Source: Toxonevra muliebris (lineage: Eukaryota > Arthropoda > Insecta > Diptera > Pallopteridae). From it: DNA of 64,000 nt. The stretch is taken from the NCBI GenBank assembly GCA_963691655.1, contig OY829329.1:51003279-51067278 (forward strand), in the 5' to 3' direction. Shown piece after piece: positions 23,340 through 35,003 of this stretch; the stretch's first letter is position 1, and every line of letters begins with the position of its first letter. A model generated the notes under the pieces. That model had not been told where the DNA came from and did not search any database. It was given only the letters and a program-made list of their open reading frames with translations. Made by a program: the position numbers and the translations under genes.

Positions 23340-23702
23340 CTTCAGAGGAAGTGGTAAAAGTAGCCAGAGTGGAACCACGGCCGTACTAAACTGCTGTTGG
23401 AATTTAACTGGCAGGACGTAAGAAACACGATAGGGGTACTAGAAGGTTATTGTCTAGTTGGTAGGCATGCAAGTAAGTAGACTGGAAGTACCACATTTTG
23501 ACGTTTGTAGAAGCTGTCAAGTGATTGTGCTCTTGCAGAAAAAGATTTGGATTCGCTTCTCTTAATAGTGTCGAAGAGGTTGCTAGGTTGAAATTAACGA
23601 AACTGGTTACCTCTATCAAATCCACAGGATGGTTTAATGAGATTGTGCCTTAAACAGGCCTAAGTGAGTCGAAAGACAGCCACTTTACCTAACATAACCT
23701 AC
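23340..23702 (+). mobile_element. LINE 3' end (RNase H-type LINE), 5'-truncated
   Basis: Across frame changes the plus strand reads NWQDVRNTIGVLEGYCLVGRHAS, then VPHFDVCRSC, then SVEEVARLKLTKLVTSIKST with GWF. This is the C-terminal part of ORF2 of LINEs with a terminal Cys-rich motif and a STGWF-like ending. The 3' untranslated part, AACAGGCCTAAGTGAGTC, then GACAGCCACTTTACCTAACA, closely matches the 3' tail of the tRNA-derived SINE at 45839-46152 and 52281-52592. Coding is broken by stops and shifts. Confidence 0.7.
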
Positions 23703-24360
23703 TTCAGAGATCCAGAAAATGATAATCTAAATTAGAAACAGGTTAAATTAGAAACAGATAAAAATTAAAAATTATATCCTGATTCAAATTCAGGGATCCC
23801 TAAAACAATATTTAAAATTTAATACCCAAGAAGCACAGATTGAGTACTAGATGTTCCGAAAACAATAATTCAATTCCGATTCAAGAACAAGTTTGAGTGA
23901 TTTATCTGGTTTTAAAAACAATCCTGTAGTGGATAGAAAATTGAGAAAAAAAACCCAAATTCGTATCTAGAGATTCCAAATTCAATACCGAAAAAGGTTA
24001 AGAGAAATATTCTATGTCCAATAGAAGTGACGATTTTAAACCTTGTATGGATATAATTTTTATTAACAGAAGAGTCGCACCACACTCGATTAGCCAAATT
24101 AAGAAACTAAGAATAAGTTTCAATGCATTTCCGAGGAAGAAATTCGATCTTAAACTTCATTGAAAATTTCAAAAAAAAAAAAAAAAAAGAAAAACAAAGA
24201 ATCAACACAGACCTCTCGAAAATCAAGTTCGAGCTTGATTGAAAATTGAAATTTTAAAGAAGAATACCAGATCAAAATCTAGATGTTCTAAAAACGATAA
24301 TTTAATTGATTTAATTGCGGCATCCAAGAACAAGGTTCAATGATTTTTCGCAGTTGAATA

Positions 24361-26602
24361 TGAAACCCATAAAAACCTCGTGGTTTTAGAGGCTGCAATT
24401 GTTAAATGTTTTCTTTTCTAACTTACCGATGTGATCAAGACCCAAAAGATGAGGGGTTTTTAGAGTTAACCTTCTCCCACACCTCTCTCTTCCCCCTCCT
24501 CCCCCCTCGCCCCCCCCCCCCCCTCCGACCATTCGGACTTAACCTTTTTCAGTATATTCAATATAAGAATAATTTGTTGAATTGAGCTTCGAGTACCGCG
24601 AGAAAGGAGGTTGATGCCCAACATCTCATAGTTTCAGAGGCCAAAAGTTTAAATTATATTTTCCTAGACAGGAATCTTAAGAAATCAATAATCTCAATGC
24701 TTAGACGGGACTTACTTTTGATAGAAATTCAGCTAACAACACAGACTACATCACAGTTTTTTTTTAATAGGCCGCTCAAATTATTTCAGAGGAAGCAAGA
24801 GGCAGCTTAAGCTGGGGGCCTACAAATTTTTGGATCGCATGTTTCATTTATTACGGTTTGTTTTCTTTTTCTGCTAAAAGAAAAAAATAAAAAGACCAGA
24901 ACCCTGACTACGTTAAATATTCCACAACTAATATAATAATTTGATAGACCGATAAACCTAATCGAAATATTAATGGAATGTCGCTAAATACCAATTAATT
25001 GCAAATTAATACTCAATTTCGAAGTTATTGCGAAAAAAGAGCCCAGCAAAAAATAACTAAACAAACCAAATCTCTGATTGTTCTAAAGCGGAACTGAAAG
25101 AAACCTTAAAGATCAAAGATAAACGCAATCACATAATTCGACTTAAAAACAAAATTAAAGAAATTCAACAAGCCACCGACAAATAAAACGAAGGCTAGCC
25201 AACCAAATTGGTAGAGAGATATTAAAAACACATTTTTCAGTTGAATGTTATAACAAAAAAAAAAAAAAATTTTAAAAGTCGCAGAAAAGTAGAAAACAGA
25301 AACAAAAGCAAAAAAGCATAAGATACAAAAAAAATAAAAATAAAAAGTTAAAGAAACGAGCTGCAATAAAAAATATTGAAAACGTGCCTTGACCATGATC
25401 ATAAAGAAATTGGTTCAAAGCGCCACTGAGCGTAAAGTCAAAAGGACTGAAAGGCAAGAGATTGGTGGAGAAAAGGGACACCAAGTGTAACTTAACTAAG
25501 TAAATGCGAATTGAAATGATTTTAAAATTAGTTGCGAAGAACTCAAAGCAACACGTTCACGTGGAATGAAGCGTTCTGTAAGATAAGGGAGCTGGAGGAG
25601 AAGTAAGAGAGCAGTGAAGCATCGCAAAAGAAGCGACATTGAATATCGGACGCATTCAAAAGGGCAAAAAAAAAAAAAAAAAAACAAAAAAAAACGTTAC
25701 GTTACTATGCATCCGCGTTGTGTTTGCATGGGTGCGCGATTGGTTAATAAAATTAAAATGGCCATAAACTCATAAACTGATAATTTGAGAATTTATGAAA
25801 TTTTTATTTTTATAACTAACTATACAAAAAAAAAAAAAAAAAAGGGAAAGAAGAAAAAAAAATGCTATGCTAAAGCGAAATCGAAGAAATTTTAATGCAC
25901 TTCAAATCAAGTGGAACTTACCGCGGCAAACGACAATTGGCGTGCGTCCGCTCGTTGCGTTATATGGGAATAGCCAAACCGTAAACGTTTTCGCGTCATC
26001 GAATTAAATATGTACGAGTATTTATATAAGTATAACGCATGCGCCCACATTTTCTTAGTAACGCATTTGAGTATTTACGTTTCGTTTCTTAAAATCTGTT
26101 TTCAAAATTAATTTACGTAAAACTGAGGCTGCTTCCATATGATTTCTTAGTAATTTCAAATACTAATAGTTTATATCACTGAAAATGTGTATATTTAATG
26201 GTTCATGATTTCCAAAAAAAAAAAAAAAAAAAAACAAAAAAATAGAAAGTCAAAAATCAACAAAGCGTAACCAAAGATTTGTCAAGGATCTCAAATATTC
26301 AAGGACTCAGGCAATTAGCGCATATGCACTGATTCGTTACACCCAGTAGCAAGCAGCATTGGCTGCTGTGAGTCTGTGTTTGCGGCTAAGGCAGCTGAAT
26401 TAGGGATTCGAGTGTATTCACATAATGATGTGAAATTTGATTTCCGTTTTACTTTTTCTGTTTTATTTGGTAAAATTTTTACATTTCTTATATTTAACAT
26501 ATGGCATTTGGAAATAAAATAGGAGTTTGCTACACTAGATTTTCTTGAATTGGAATGTTTTTTTTTTTTTTTTTCAAGAATATTTTTGTAGAAAAATAAA
26601 TA
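24361..26602. other. no gene seen; homopolymer tracts
   Basis: Contains a C-rich tract at about 24490-24525 and poly-A tracts near 25255, 25665, 25828 and 26214. Open frames here are low-complexity Phe-rich translations of A-rich DNA on the opposite strand. Confidence 0.55.
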
Positions 26603-27084
26603 CAATTTTGATAGAAGTAAAAAACTATTTCCTTTTATCAGCCGTTAACCGTTATATATATGACTTTTATGTTTTCGGTGATCCCAAGTGAAATTCTTTA
26701 GCAAATATTTTTGTGGAATATTTTAATTCTTAAATGTCTTTTTTGAAAGGACTTTTCAGGTTTTCATCAAAAAAGGGGTCAAATTGTCCCATAAAAAGAA
26801 GAACTAAAGGGTTAAAATGTTCTACAAAAATGACCCTTGTGAAATTCTACCGTACAACTTTGCCAATAAGATTTTCCTCAGACATCAATTTATAACACTT
26901 TTTGTACTTAGTATTCAGCTCCCTTCGACCAAAATAAGAAAACCTTAACCCACTGTAAAAAAAAAAACTGAGACGTGCTGGACTATAAGTTTGTTTCACA
27001 AAAATGGTCTATACAACATTAACTTTCAGGATTATAGGGTTGCTATTCTGTTGCAGCCAAAAAGTCTTAATTTATTGGACTGTG
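26603..27084 (+). mobile_element. half copy of the palindromic TAA-type MITE
   Basis: Nearly the same sequence as the right outer arm of the MITE at 35426-36806 (36346-36806), including GTTAACCGTTATATATATGA and the terminal GGACTGTG. The left arm is absent and the TAA flank after GGACTGTG is missing. It is followed directly by a different repeat module at 27085. Confidence 0.75.
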
Positions 27085-27560
27085 CACCGAGAAAAAAAAA
27101 CTGTGATTTTAACAGTTCATCGCTGTTGTTAAGAAAATCTGTTGTATTGAACACAATTTCTTTGATTCAACAGTTTTTTATTTTGTATTGACAATTTTCG
27201 TCTGTCGTTATCTGTTGAATATTTAGTTCATAACACTGCCAGACAGGGCTAATGGAAACTTCATTACAGTAACAAAATTTTTGGTTTCCACTAACACAAT
27301 TTTAAAATTGTATACGGTCTATTTTTAGAAATAATGATAAACTAAACCAGCCTGATTGAGTATTTCAAATTTATATTTCTTACTCTCTATTGCATAGTTA
27401 ACTCTTAAAGGTTAGGTAGGATATAAATTGTCCCAACTTTTGCTTAGTTTTTTATGCATGGTGGGATATGTTTTAACCCACATCGAAAAGTTGAAATTAC
27501 TTATAATCATATAGTTTAACATTTTATTTACAGTTTCTCATTCAGTTGTCAATGCTATAA
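27085..27560 (+). repeat. ~475-bp module, copy 1
   Basis: Begins CACCGAGAAAAAAAAACTGTG and ends CAATGCTATAAACC. It matches 57821-58294 almost throughout, with a 16-base difference near 27125. It is followed at once by LINE reverse transcriptase sequence. Confidence 0.8.
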
Positions 27561-29408
27561 ACCGTGGTCAATCCGTGATTTGTGTCGTGAATAGAGAATT
27601 TACCCAAGGGGGCGTACTCTCTCCACTGCTGTGGTGTCTGCTGGTTGACTCTCTGCTTGTTTCCCTAAATGAGTCGGGTATCTACACAAAGGCCTATGCC
27701 GATGACATTGCCTGCTGAATCACGGGCCAATCGGTCGGGTATGTTTATAGGAAAGCCCATACTGCCCTGAATATGATTGACCCTTGGTGTTGCTCAAACG
27801 GGCTATCGGTTAACCCTCTTAAAACTGGTGTCATTCTTTTCACCAGGAGAAGGAAAATTGATAGTCTTATTTTACCAGTACTCAGAGGAATCACTATTCA
27901 GCTATCACAAGAAGTAGAATATCAAGTCATTCTAGATACCAAACTTTTATGGCATTCTCATGTTGAGCTAAAGGTATCCAAGGAATTGGCAGCTTTTTGT
28001 CAATGTAAGGCTATTTTTGGCAAAACATGGAACTTATCACCTTATAAAGTCTTATGGCTTTATAAGGCTATGATCAGACCCATCATCACCTATGCATCCA
28101 TAGTCTGGTGGAGTAGACTTAATGTTGACAGCGTTAGGAAAGCTATTGCCAGACTTCAAAGGACTGTAGCCATTTGTTGTACGGGAGCTTTACCTACAAC
28201 ACCTGACCCATCCTTGAATGCATTCCTCAACTTACCACCCCTTGATATTTTTGCTAAAGGAGAGGCTGTCAAAGCCATCTGTAGGCTTAAACGCAATGGG
28301 TATTGGTATGACACTTGCTGGGATATTGGTGACATTGTTGAAGGTACTGACTTGGACCTAACAGTTCTATCAATGCTATCCGATACAATGCCAACAATTC
28401 CAGTTTTAAAACAGCGCTATACAATACAAATTCCAGAGGCCCAAACTTGGTTTTTGCCGCGACCTGGGCCGGGAGTTGATTGTAAGCGTATTTTCACTGA
28501 CGGCTCCAGAACAGAATTCGGTTCAAGTTCTGGGGTCTTTATTGAAAATGATGGAGTGCACCTTCACTTCTCCCTTGGGTTGTATGCTTCTGTTATTCAA
28601 GCAGAAATTTTTGCAATCATCAAGGCAATGGGCCATGTCATTGATAATGGTTGGAGAGAAAGGAATATCTGTATATTTAGTGACAGTCAGGCTGCGCTTA
28701 AATCCTTGCTTAATCCTCTAACCACGTCTAAACTGGTTATGCATTGTAAATCCAGGCTTGATTGTGTTGGAAAACGCAATAGCCTGCTGTTGATATGGGT
28801 TCCTGGACACTCAGGAATTTCAGGAAATGAATCGGCTGACCTTCTGGCCAGATCTGGGCCCAGAACCTGTACTCTCTTTATCGTCTACAGCCATCAAGAC
28901 CACCATTAATGAGTGGGTCGACCTGGCCCACAATCGTAAATGGGAGGACCTGAGGGGCTTTAGACATACAAAGACCATGTTACCTGTTATCTCGAAGCGT
29001 CTAACAGAGTTTCTGTTATCACTTAACAGAAAGAGCTGCAGGCAGCTGGTGGGATTATATACAGGTCATTTCTCTTGGGCCAAACATTTGCATATGATTG
29101 GCCCGGGAGCTAGTGCCTTCTGTGCTTCCTGTAGTTTGGAGGAAGAATGTGAAGAGACGGCGGACCACTTTCTTAGTGTCTGCCCGCTTTCTGCCAGATC
29201 AGAGTGAGCATATTTGGTACTGGAGTGTTGGAAAACGAACACCTGAGCTCTCTAACACCGCAGGATCTGCTAAGATTTTTTTGATAAATATGGTAGATTT
29301 AAAGAATAGCAAAAGGGAACACAGGATATAGTACAATGAACGTAAAACTTATTTGAGTGCTGTGTTCTTGAATACTTCTTTTGTCTGTCCCTAAAAAAAA
29401 AAAAAAAA
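27561..29408 (+). mobile_element. 5'-truncated RNase H LINE (LOA/R1/I group)
   Basis: A non-LTR retrotransposon lacking its ORF1, endonuclease and N-terminal RT, and ending in an A tract (about 29391-29408). The abrupt 5' start within the RT is typical of incomplete target-primed reverse transcription. No clear target duplication is seen. Confidence 0.85.
27562..29330 (+). pseudogene. LINE ORF2: reverse transcriptase, RNase H, Cys-rich tail
   Basis: Order of domains: RT palm with FTQGGVLSPLLW and the catalytic KAYADDIA (YADD codons 27695-27706), then thumb. The RNase H domain has FTDGSRT (Asp), IQAEIFAI (Glu), FSDSQAALK (Asp) and NESADLLA (Asp). A C-terminal Cys/His motif CASC..ETADHFLSVC follows, then FGTGVLENEHLSSLTPQDLL. 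Breaks are a TGA at 27716-27718 just after YADDIAC, a frameshift near 28855 just after the last RNase H Asp, and another near 29200. An intact 378-codon frame spans 27773-28909. The LSPLLW and YADDIA wording plus RNase H fits the LOA clade best, but R1 or I is possible. It cannot make an active protein. Confidence 0.85.
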
Positions 29409-32129
29409 TATGGTATATCGACGATTCTATGCACAAACGGATGTCGCTATTTCTTCGCTACAAAAAGAAGCGTTAATTTGTTATATCGCATAAATGATTA
29501 AACTAAAATAGTGAAATCTCCGACTGTGTGCGTTCAAACACTTCAACATATCACCATTTACAACAATATTCGGTGAGACATATTCTTCTTCACATCACAA
29601 AAAAAATGCAATAACAAGTAGTAGATACAGATATACACATGTATAATTATTACCAAATCGATAAACGATAAATTTCCTTAATCGATTACTTATGCCTATT
29701 CCACGAAATCATTTATTATAGGCTAATAAATTGTATAGTTCTCGTTTTTATGAAAATACATATTTTTCTCACATATTTTTAACTACATAACAGCAACAAC
29801 AATACTGAAGTTAAACAGCAAAATGTGGAACATGCCGATATAAATAATAAAAAAAAAAAATGATTCATTTAGGTTTTGAACAAGATGCCACCACCATCAT
29901 CAAACCAAAACATGACAAACACACTCACACACACACACATACACACGATGATCTTGGCCACTTTTTAATACCAATTTATGAACTTTTATGATTTTGAATA
30001 CAAAACGTAAGAATTTATTTGCTATTATTAATAAAAAAATTTTTTTCAACTTCATCCTTAGCTTTCACTGTTGCTTCTTCTACTTCTTCTGCAACAAAAA
30101 TATTTTACGATTTGGTTTTTCACTTGTTGTTTTATTGAGAATTTTTGTTTTGTTTTTTGTTTTTCAGTGCTTTGTCGTTCTTCTCTTACTCTGAAATGCA
30201 ATTTATGATTTTTATTTTCAAATATTTTTAGTACTTTTCAACTGTAAAATGAAAAATTAAAAGAGCAAGCAAGCAAAAAAAAAAACAACGATAATAACAA
30301 AAACAACAGCTGGGTCTAATTTTAATGTACCCCTAGGTACCCCTATAAAGAGTAGAGTTTCTGAAAAAAAAAAGACGACGCAGAAAATTATGATTTCTGT
30401 TTTTAGCATTTTACGAGCACACATTTTCACAATTTAATCGATTTGTTTTACTGCATTCATACATACATAAGTTAAACGAGAGGCGTTTTGTAGGGGGGCG
30501 AGGCTGGTAATCTGTCTGTCACTTCTCAGAATGTCTTGCATGAATGCAATGAAAAAGAAAAAGATGCATGCCCCTGTAGGTATTTTCTTGAAATATTATT
30601 AATTTTACTTGCGGTTATTTGCGTATATTTAAACATAATTTCAAATTTTATTACCAATTTCTTCTTTCTTTTTTTGTGAGTTTAACAATTAAAAATTTAC
30701 GTTCTTTTCTGTTCTTTGTTTGCTTAAATTAAAAAAATACATACAACAACAACAATATATTTTTTTATTAAGTTGTTTCACATATACGCATGAATTATGT
30801 GGATTAAGCATTTGTGCGGCAATTTTTGCGGTTAACCATTTGCCATAATTAAGCATTAACTTCATATTTATGTTAATTTAATCCGGATTAAAAATTCAGT
30901 ATTTTATTTTTGCCCATACTCGTATATCGGTAAGCTAAATAAAATGCCAATACAACGCTCATAAACTATCACACAGGGAGCTAGCCGCATACAGCGAGTT
31001 TGTAAAATAATCTAATCCTTTTCGGTTTTATTTGTTTTCCAGAGTCAAATTCACTTGTTAATTCTTCACAATTCGAGTGAAACCGTGATGCCCAGATATC
31101 TACGTGAAAGGATGTTTCTAAGGGATTATATTGCAGTCAATGATATTAACCCATTAATGACCAGCGAGAGTTTTAAACTTGTGAATCACTTAACTTTGAT
31201 GGCTTTCTTGAAGCTATCCGGGAAAATAAAGTTGAGTGAATTTGCATGGATCAACGCTAATAGACTAATTCAAAAACAAAAATAAGTTGGAAATGAGTGA
31301 AAATCTTTCTTCACATCCACAAAGGTATTGCTTCCTTTTCCATATCCAAAGCAGCTTGGTTACTGTTTTGACAATCAGAACATTCTATATTCTTTCAGTC
31401 ACTGACGGATTCTAGGTAAGGGTGTTCCGAGTATAAGGCGTCCCCTAACCGATGAAGATCTCATACATTCTACTCATTGGTCATGAACCAAACAAGGAAT
31501 GAAATTAAACAAGATAATCTCTCTTATAGATTTGAATTTATTTTCGATCGTGACAAAAGTTGCGTTCGAATGCTTTTATAATAAACTTTCTAAAAACAAA
31601 AATTTTCTTGGAAAATTTTTGTTAATATCTGCATACAGGGTCGCATAGTTGTCACTGTTGCATTAAGAATACGCCACAGAGATGTAAAAATTAAAACCTC
31701 CACAATCCCACCGTTAGAAACATCATAATGTCTGTTAATACCATTATACTTATGTAGGTATTACACAAGTCATTTAGAAACATTGAGTGTTTTTCAAAAA
31801 GCTGAGAAAGTGTACAATATGGATGCCAGTCAGAATCTTACGTCGATTAAAACCATAAGCAGGATAATAGTTTCGTCATTTTTGTATTTTGTTTTTTTTT
31901 TTTCAAGAGTAACGAACCAAATGTATGAGATCTTCAAACCTTTCGCCAACCTTTATTGTCACAGTTCTAAGAGGAACACCTCAATGAGAGAACCAGTTTC
32001 TCAATGTCTCGTCTTCCAATAAAACAATAACCCGTAATCATCTGGGCCCCATACTAAAATTACTTGAGGGCTTCTTCTCTTTGTTTGCTCCCTTAAAAAT
32101 ATTGTAGATTCTGGAGCAATTTCTTATAA
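29409..32129. other. no gene seen; simple repeats
   Basis: AT-rich with CA repeat at about 29918-29945, A and T runs, and ACAACAACAAC near 30745. Open frames of 60-80 codons show no domain. Confidence 0.55.
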
Positions 32130-33000
32130 CACTATGCAACAATTTGAGGGTCAAAGTCTTGGGATAAAACTAAACCAATCTCAAACGATAGTATTTAACG
32201 TCAGTAGCAAAAGCCCCAATCCCTTTTTGCTCCACTGCGTCACAATTTTTTTACAGTGGTTTGAAATTTTGGTTCTTTGGTCAAAAACCGAATCAAACAA
32301 TGAGAAAAATTATATTAAAAATTTTATTTAAGGTGGTTCTTGCCTTGGGCGACCTATATTTAAATTTTCCGAGGAATATTTCCTTTAAACATTTTAACCC
32401 TCTAACTCCCACAACAATGCGTCATTTTGGGTCCTTTTCTTAAAAACTCTTTAAAAGTTTGGTTTAAGGGGAGGTGAAGGGTTAAAATATTCACAAAAGT
32501 ATTCTCCAGAAAATTTCACTAAGAGCCACTGAAGACAAGTAGTCTCTAGGAGTTAAAGGTAACACCTCTTTTACAGCACCTTTAACTCCTAGAGACTACT
32601 TGTCTTCAGTGGCCTTTTGTGAAATTTTCTGGAGAATATTTCTGTGGAATGGTTTAACCCTTTACCCCCCCTAAAACCTACCTTTTAAGGAGTTTTCAAT
32701 AAAATGACCCAAAATGACCCATACTGGTGAAAGCTAGAGGGTTAAAATTTTCTAAGGAAATATACATCGGAAAATTTTATTATAGGTCGCCCAAGACCAA
32801 AACCACCTTAAGTCAAATTTTGTATATGATTTTTCTCATTGTTTAATTCGATTTTTGACCAAAAAATCAAAATTTCAAACGACTTTAAAAAAACTTATGA
32901 CGTAGTTAAGCAAAAAGGGATCGGGGCTTTTGTTACTGAGGTCAAACACTATCGTTTGAGATTGGTTTGGATTTTTCCCGAAAATATGTGTTGCACTGTG
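32130..33000. mobile_element. palindromic MITE with TAA flanks, 871 bp
   Basis: The ends read inward CACTATGCAACA (left) and CACAGTGCAACA (right), flanked by TAA (32127-32129; 33001-33003). The arms, about 32130-32556 and 32579-33000, are complementary with limited divergence. The innermost part is near-perfect (GGAGTTAAAGGT against ACCTTTAACTCC around a loop of about 20 bases). The end and flank pattern matches the element at 35426-36806, so they belong to one superfamily. The 3-bp TAA duplication suggests PIF/Harbinger (TWA target), an inference. Confidence 0.82.
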
Positions 33001-33003
33001 TAA

Positions 33004-35003
33004 TCAATAAAAAATGTATTATTTTTACAATTAAAAAGCGTACAAAATTTTGTAAAAAATTCTTTAAAAAATTACTATGCGTGGTTAAGAATGATCACGA
33101 TGTCTGGGAGATAGAAAGAAGTTCTTTTCGAAAGAAATAAAATTAACTAAACTGCAATTATATATTTTTTCCCTCATCCTTTTTCCTCTTCTACAACTTC
33201 TGTACACAGAACTTGTGCTTGTTTTCCATTTAAAATCAACTTTGAATTCCCTAACAAATTAAAACCTGAACATCTTTTGCCTGTATATTTCAGCTGCTCC
33301 TAATGACAAGATATGTTCCCAAAAGAATCATTTTTGGCTTAATTTTTGAGAATATCTCTACTATCAAATACAACATAACAAAAGCAAAGAATGTGGATAA
33401 CTAACAATACAGTTGACGATTTTTTTATACGGCTATAAAACCGAAACGAAGTGGAACCTTTTGGGCTCCTCTCTTCCACTACTAAAAAAAAAAAAACAAA
33501 ACCAATAGAAAGTAAAACAGCATAGAAAATCAAATAAACCATGCAACAGATTTGCTATGGTTTCTAAAAAAAAAATAGAAAAAAATTGTCACCGGCACTT
33601 TACGCAGTAGAACGGACGGGAGTGTATATCCCAAATATCTCAAGAGCTACAGTAACGCAACAATAAAAATTTCAAGGGTCAAAAAACAAAAACCCAACCC
33701 TCTAATAAAGTAAAAAAAAAACAACAAATCTGAATGAATGAAAATGAAAAATTAAGTGAATGAATATAAAGAAAAAAAAACGAAGAAGAGACCCAATTTT
33801 CCTGATTCTCCCTTCAAAAGAAGAGGAATGCAATTGATAACATTGAAAGTAAAGCATAGAAAAGAAAAGAAGATACGATTTTTTATCTCACACTCACGTT
33901 GAAAACGTTGAAATTTCGTATCTTTCAACTACTTTTCAATCGCGCACAGCGAGAAAAAAAAACGCGTTAAAAACTATGGAAGCAGCAGTAGAAGTTAAAA
34001 GCAACGCATATTTAGGGTTTGTCGCAAATGCGTCGATGTCGATGTCGTCGTCATCATCATCGTCATAGCCGTCGATAAAACCATAGGGGGCCATAAATTC
34101 TTTGGCTGCCACTTTAAAAAGCCGCGGTGCGCAGTATTTGCTGCTGAGCTGATGCCAATGCTGCCAATACTTTGTCGTCTGGGAATAAGTTCTTTCTCTT
34201 TCGTGCACTTCTTACAAATTTCACCCCGTACTCCCTTCAAAATAAAATAAATTCGATTAAAAGATTCGTTTTTTGTTTTGTTTTGATTTTTCTTTATCTC
34301 TGGAGACTTTGGTTGGTGCTGTCTCCCTCACTGCAATCCACTGATTGTCTATATGAAATGACTGCCTGCCTGCCTGCCTTCTTCACTCATTTATTTTAGT
34401 GAGACTAGTAGATATTCTAAAAAAAAACTGCTGCAAGTGTGATAAGCTTGTCACTTGTTAGTTGCATATGTATTTCTTTTTAATATTTTTTTGGGCTTAT
34501 TTTATTTTATTTTTTTTTTTTTGTCACAAATGTTGTTCTTTTAAAAAGCGATTCATGTTCTTCATTTTTATTATCTTTTACTGACTGTGAATTGTTGCTT
34601 TTTATTCTTTTTCTTTCTCTGGTTAGTTTTTGTCTTTCTTTTTCTTTTTTTTTTGGTTTTTTGAGTTTATTTTGAAAGGGTTAATCTCTTTTTTTGCTGC
34701 CAAATGATAATAAATAATTTATTGGTTTTTGTTCACCTTTTATTTTTTATGTTTATATATCTGTACACTTCAATCATAATCACTGCATTCTTATTTGAGT
34801 TTTTTGTTATAATTATTTATGTTTTTCTGGTTGAAATGTGTCAATAAAAAACCCTAAATTGATATTTGGATAATTGATCACTTTACATAAATATTGAAGG
34901 CATACACGTGCTTTCGTTCACATCGACTATTGATTTCATAATTTTTATTTAAACTGCAATTTTGGGCATTTATTGTTTCGATAAAATAGTTGGCATTTCA
35001 TAA
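33004..35003. other. no gene seen; trinucleotide tract
   Basis: Contains a TCG/TCA tract at about 34034-34067, whose minus-strand reading gives a poly-Asp stretch in a 90-codon frame. I do not call this a gene because it has no other support. The rest is AT-rich. Confidence 0.5.

Larger units (their letters stand above)
20701..24360. repeat. degenerate repeat field (TTCCGAAAACAATAATTCAAA-like)
   Basis: At 20701-20994 and 22900-24360 the same phrases recur with much variation: CCGAAAACAATAATTCAA, CCAAGAACAAGTT, CCCATACTTAATTGAAA, ATCCAATACC. The same text occurs at 13620-13800. I cannot fix a strict period by eye. The 1.9-kb palindrome at 21003-22891 and the LINE end at 23340-23702 interrupt this field. 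Confidence 0.5.

Noticed and set aside
27773..28909. 378-codon frame as a host gene
   Set aside because: It is LINE reverse transcriptase and RNase H, with breaks on both sides.
33936..34208. 90-codon minus-strand frame with a poly-Asp run
   Set aside because: The Asp run comes from a TCG/TCA microsatellite and the rest matches nothing.
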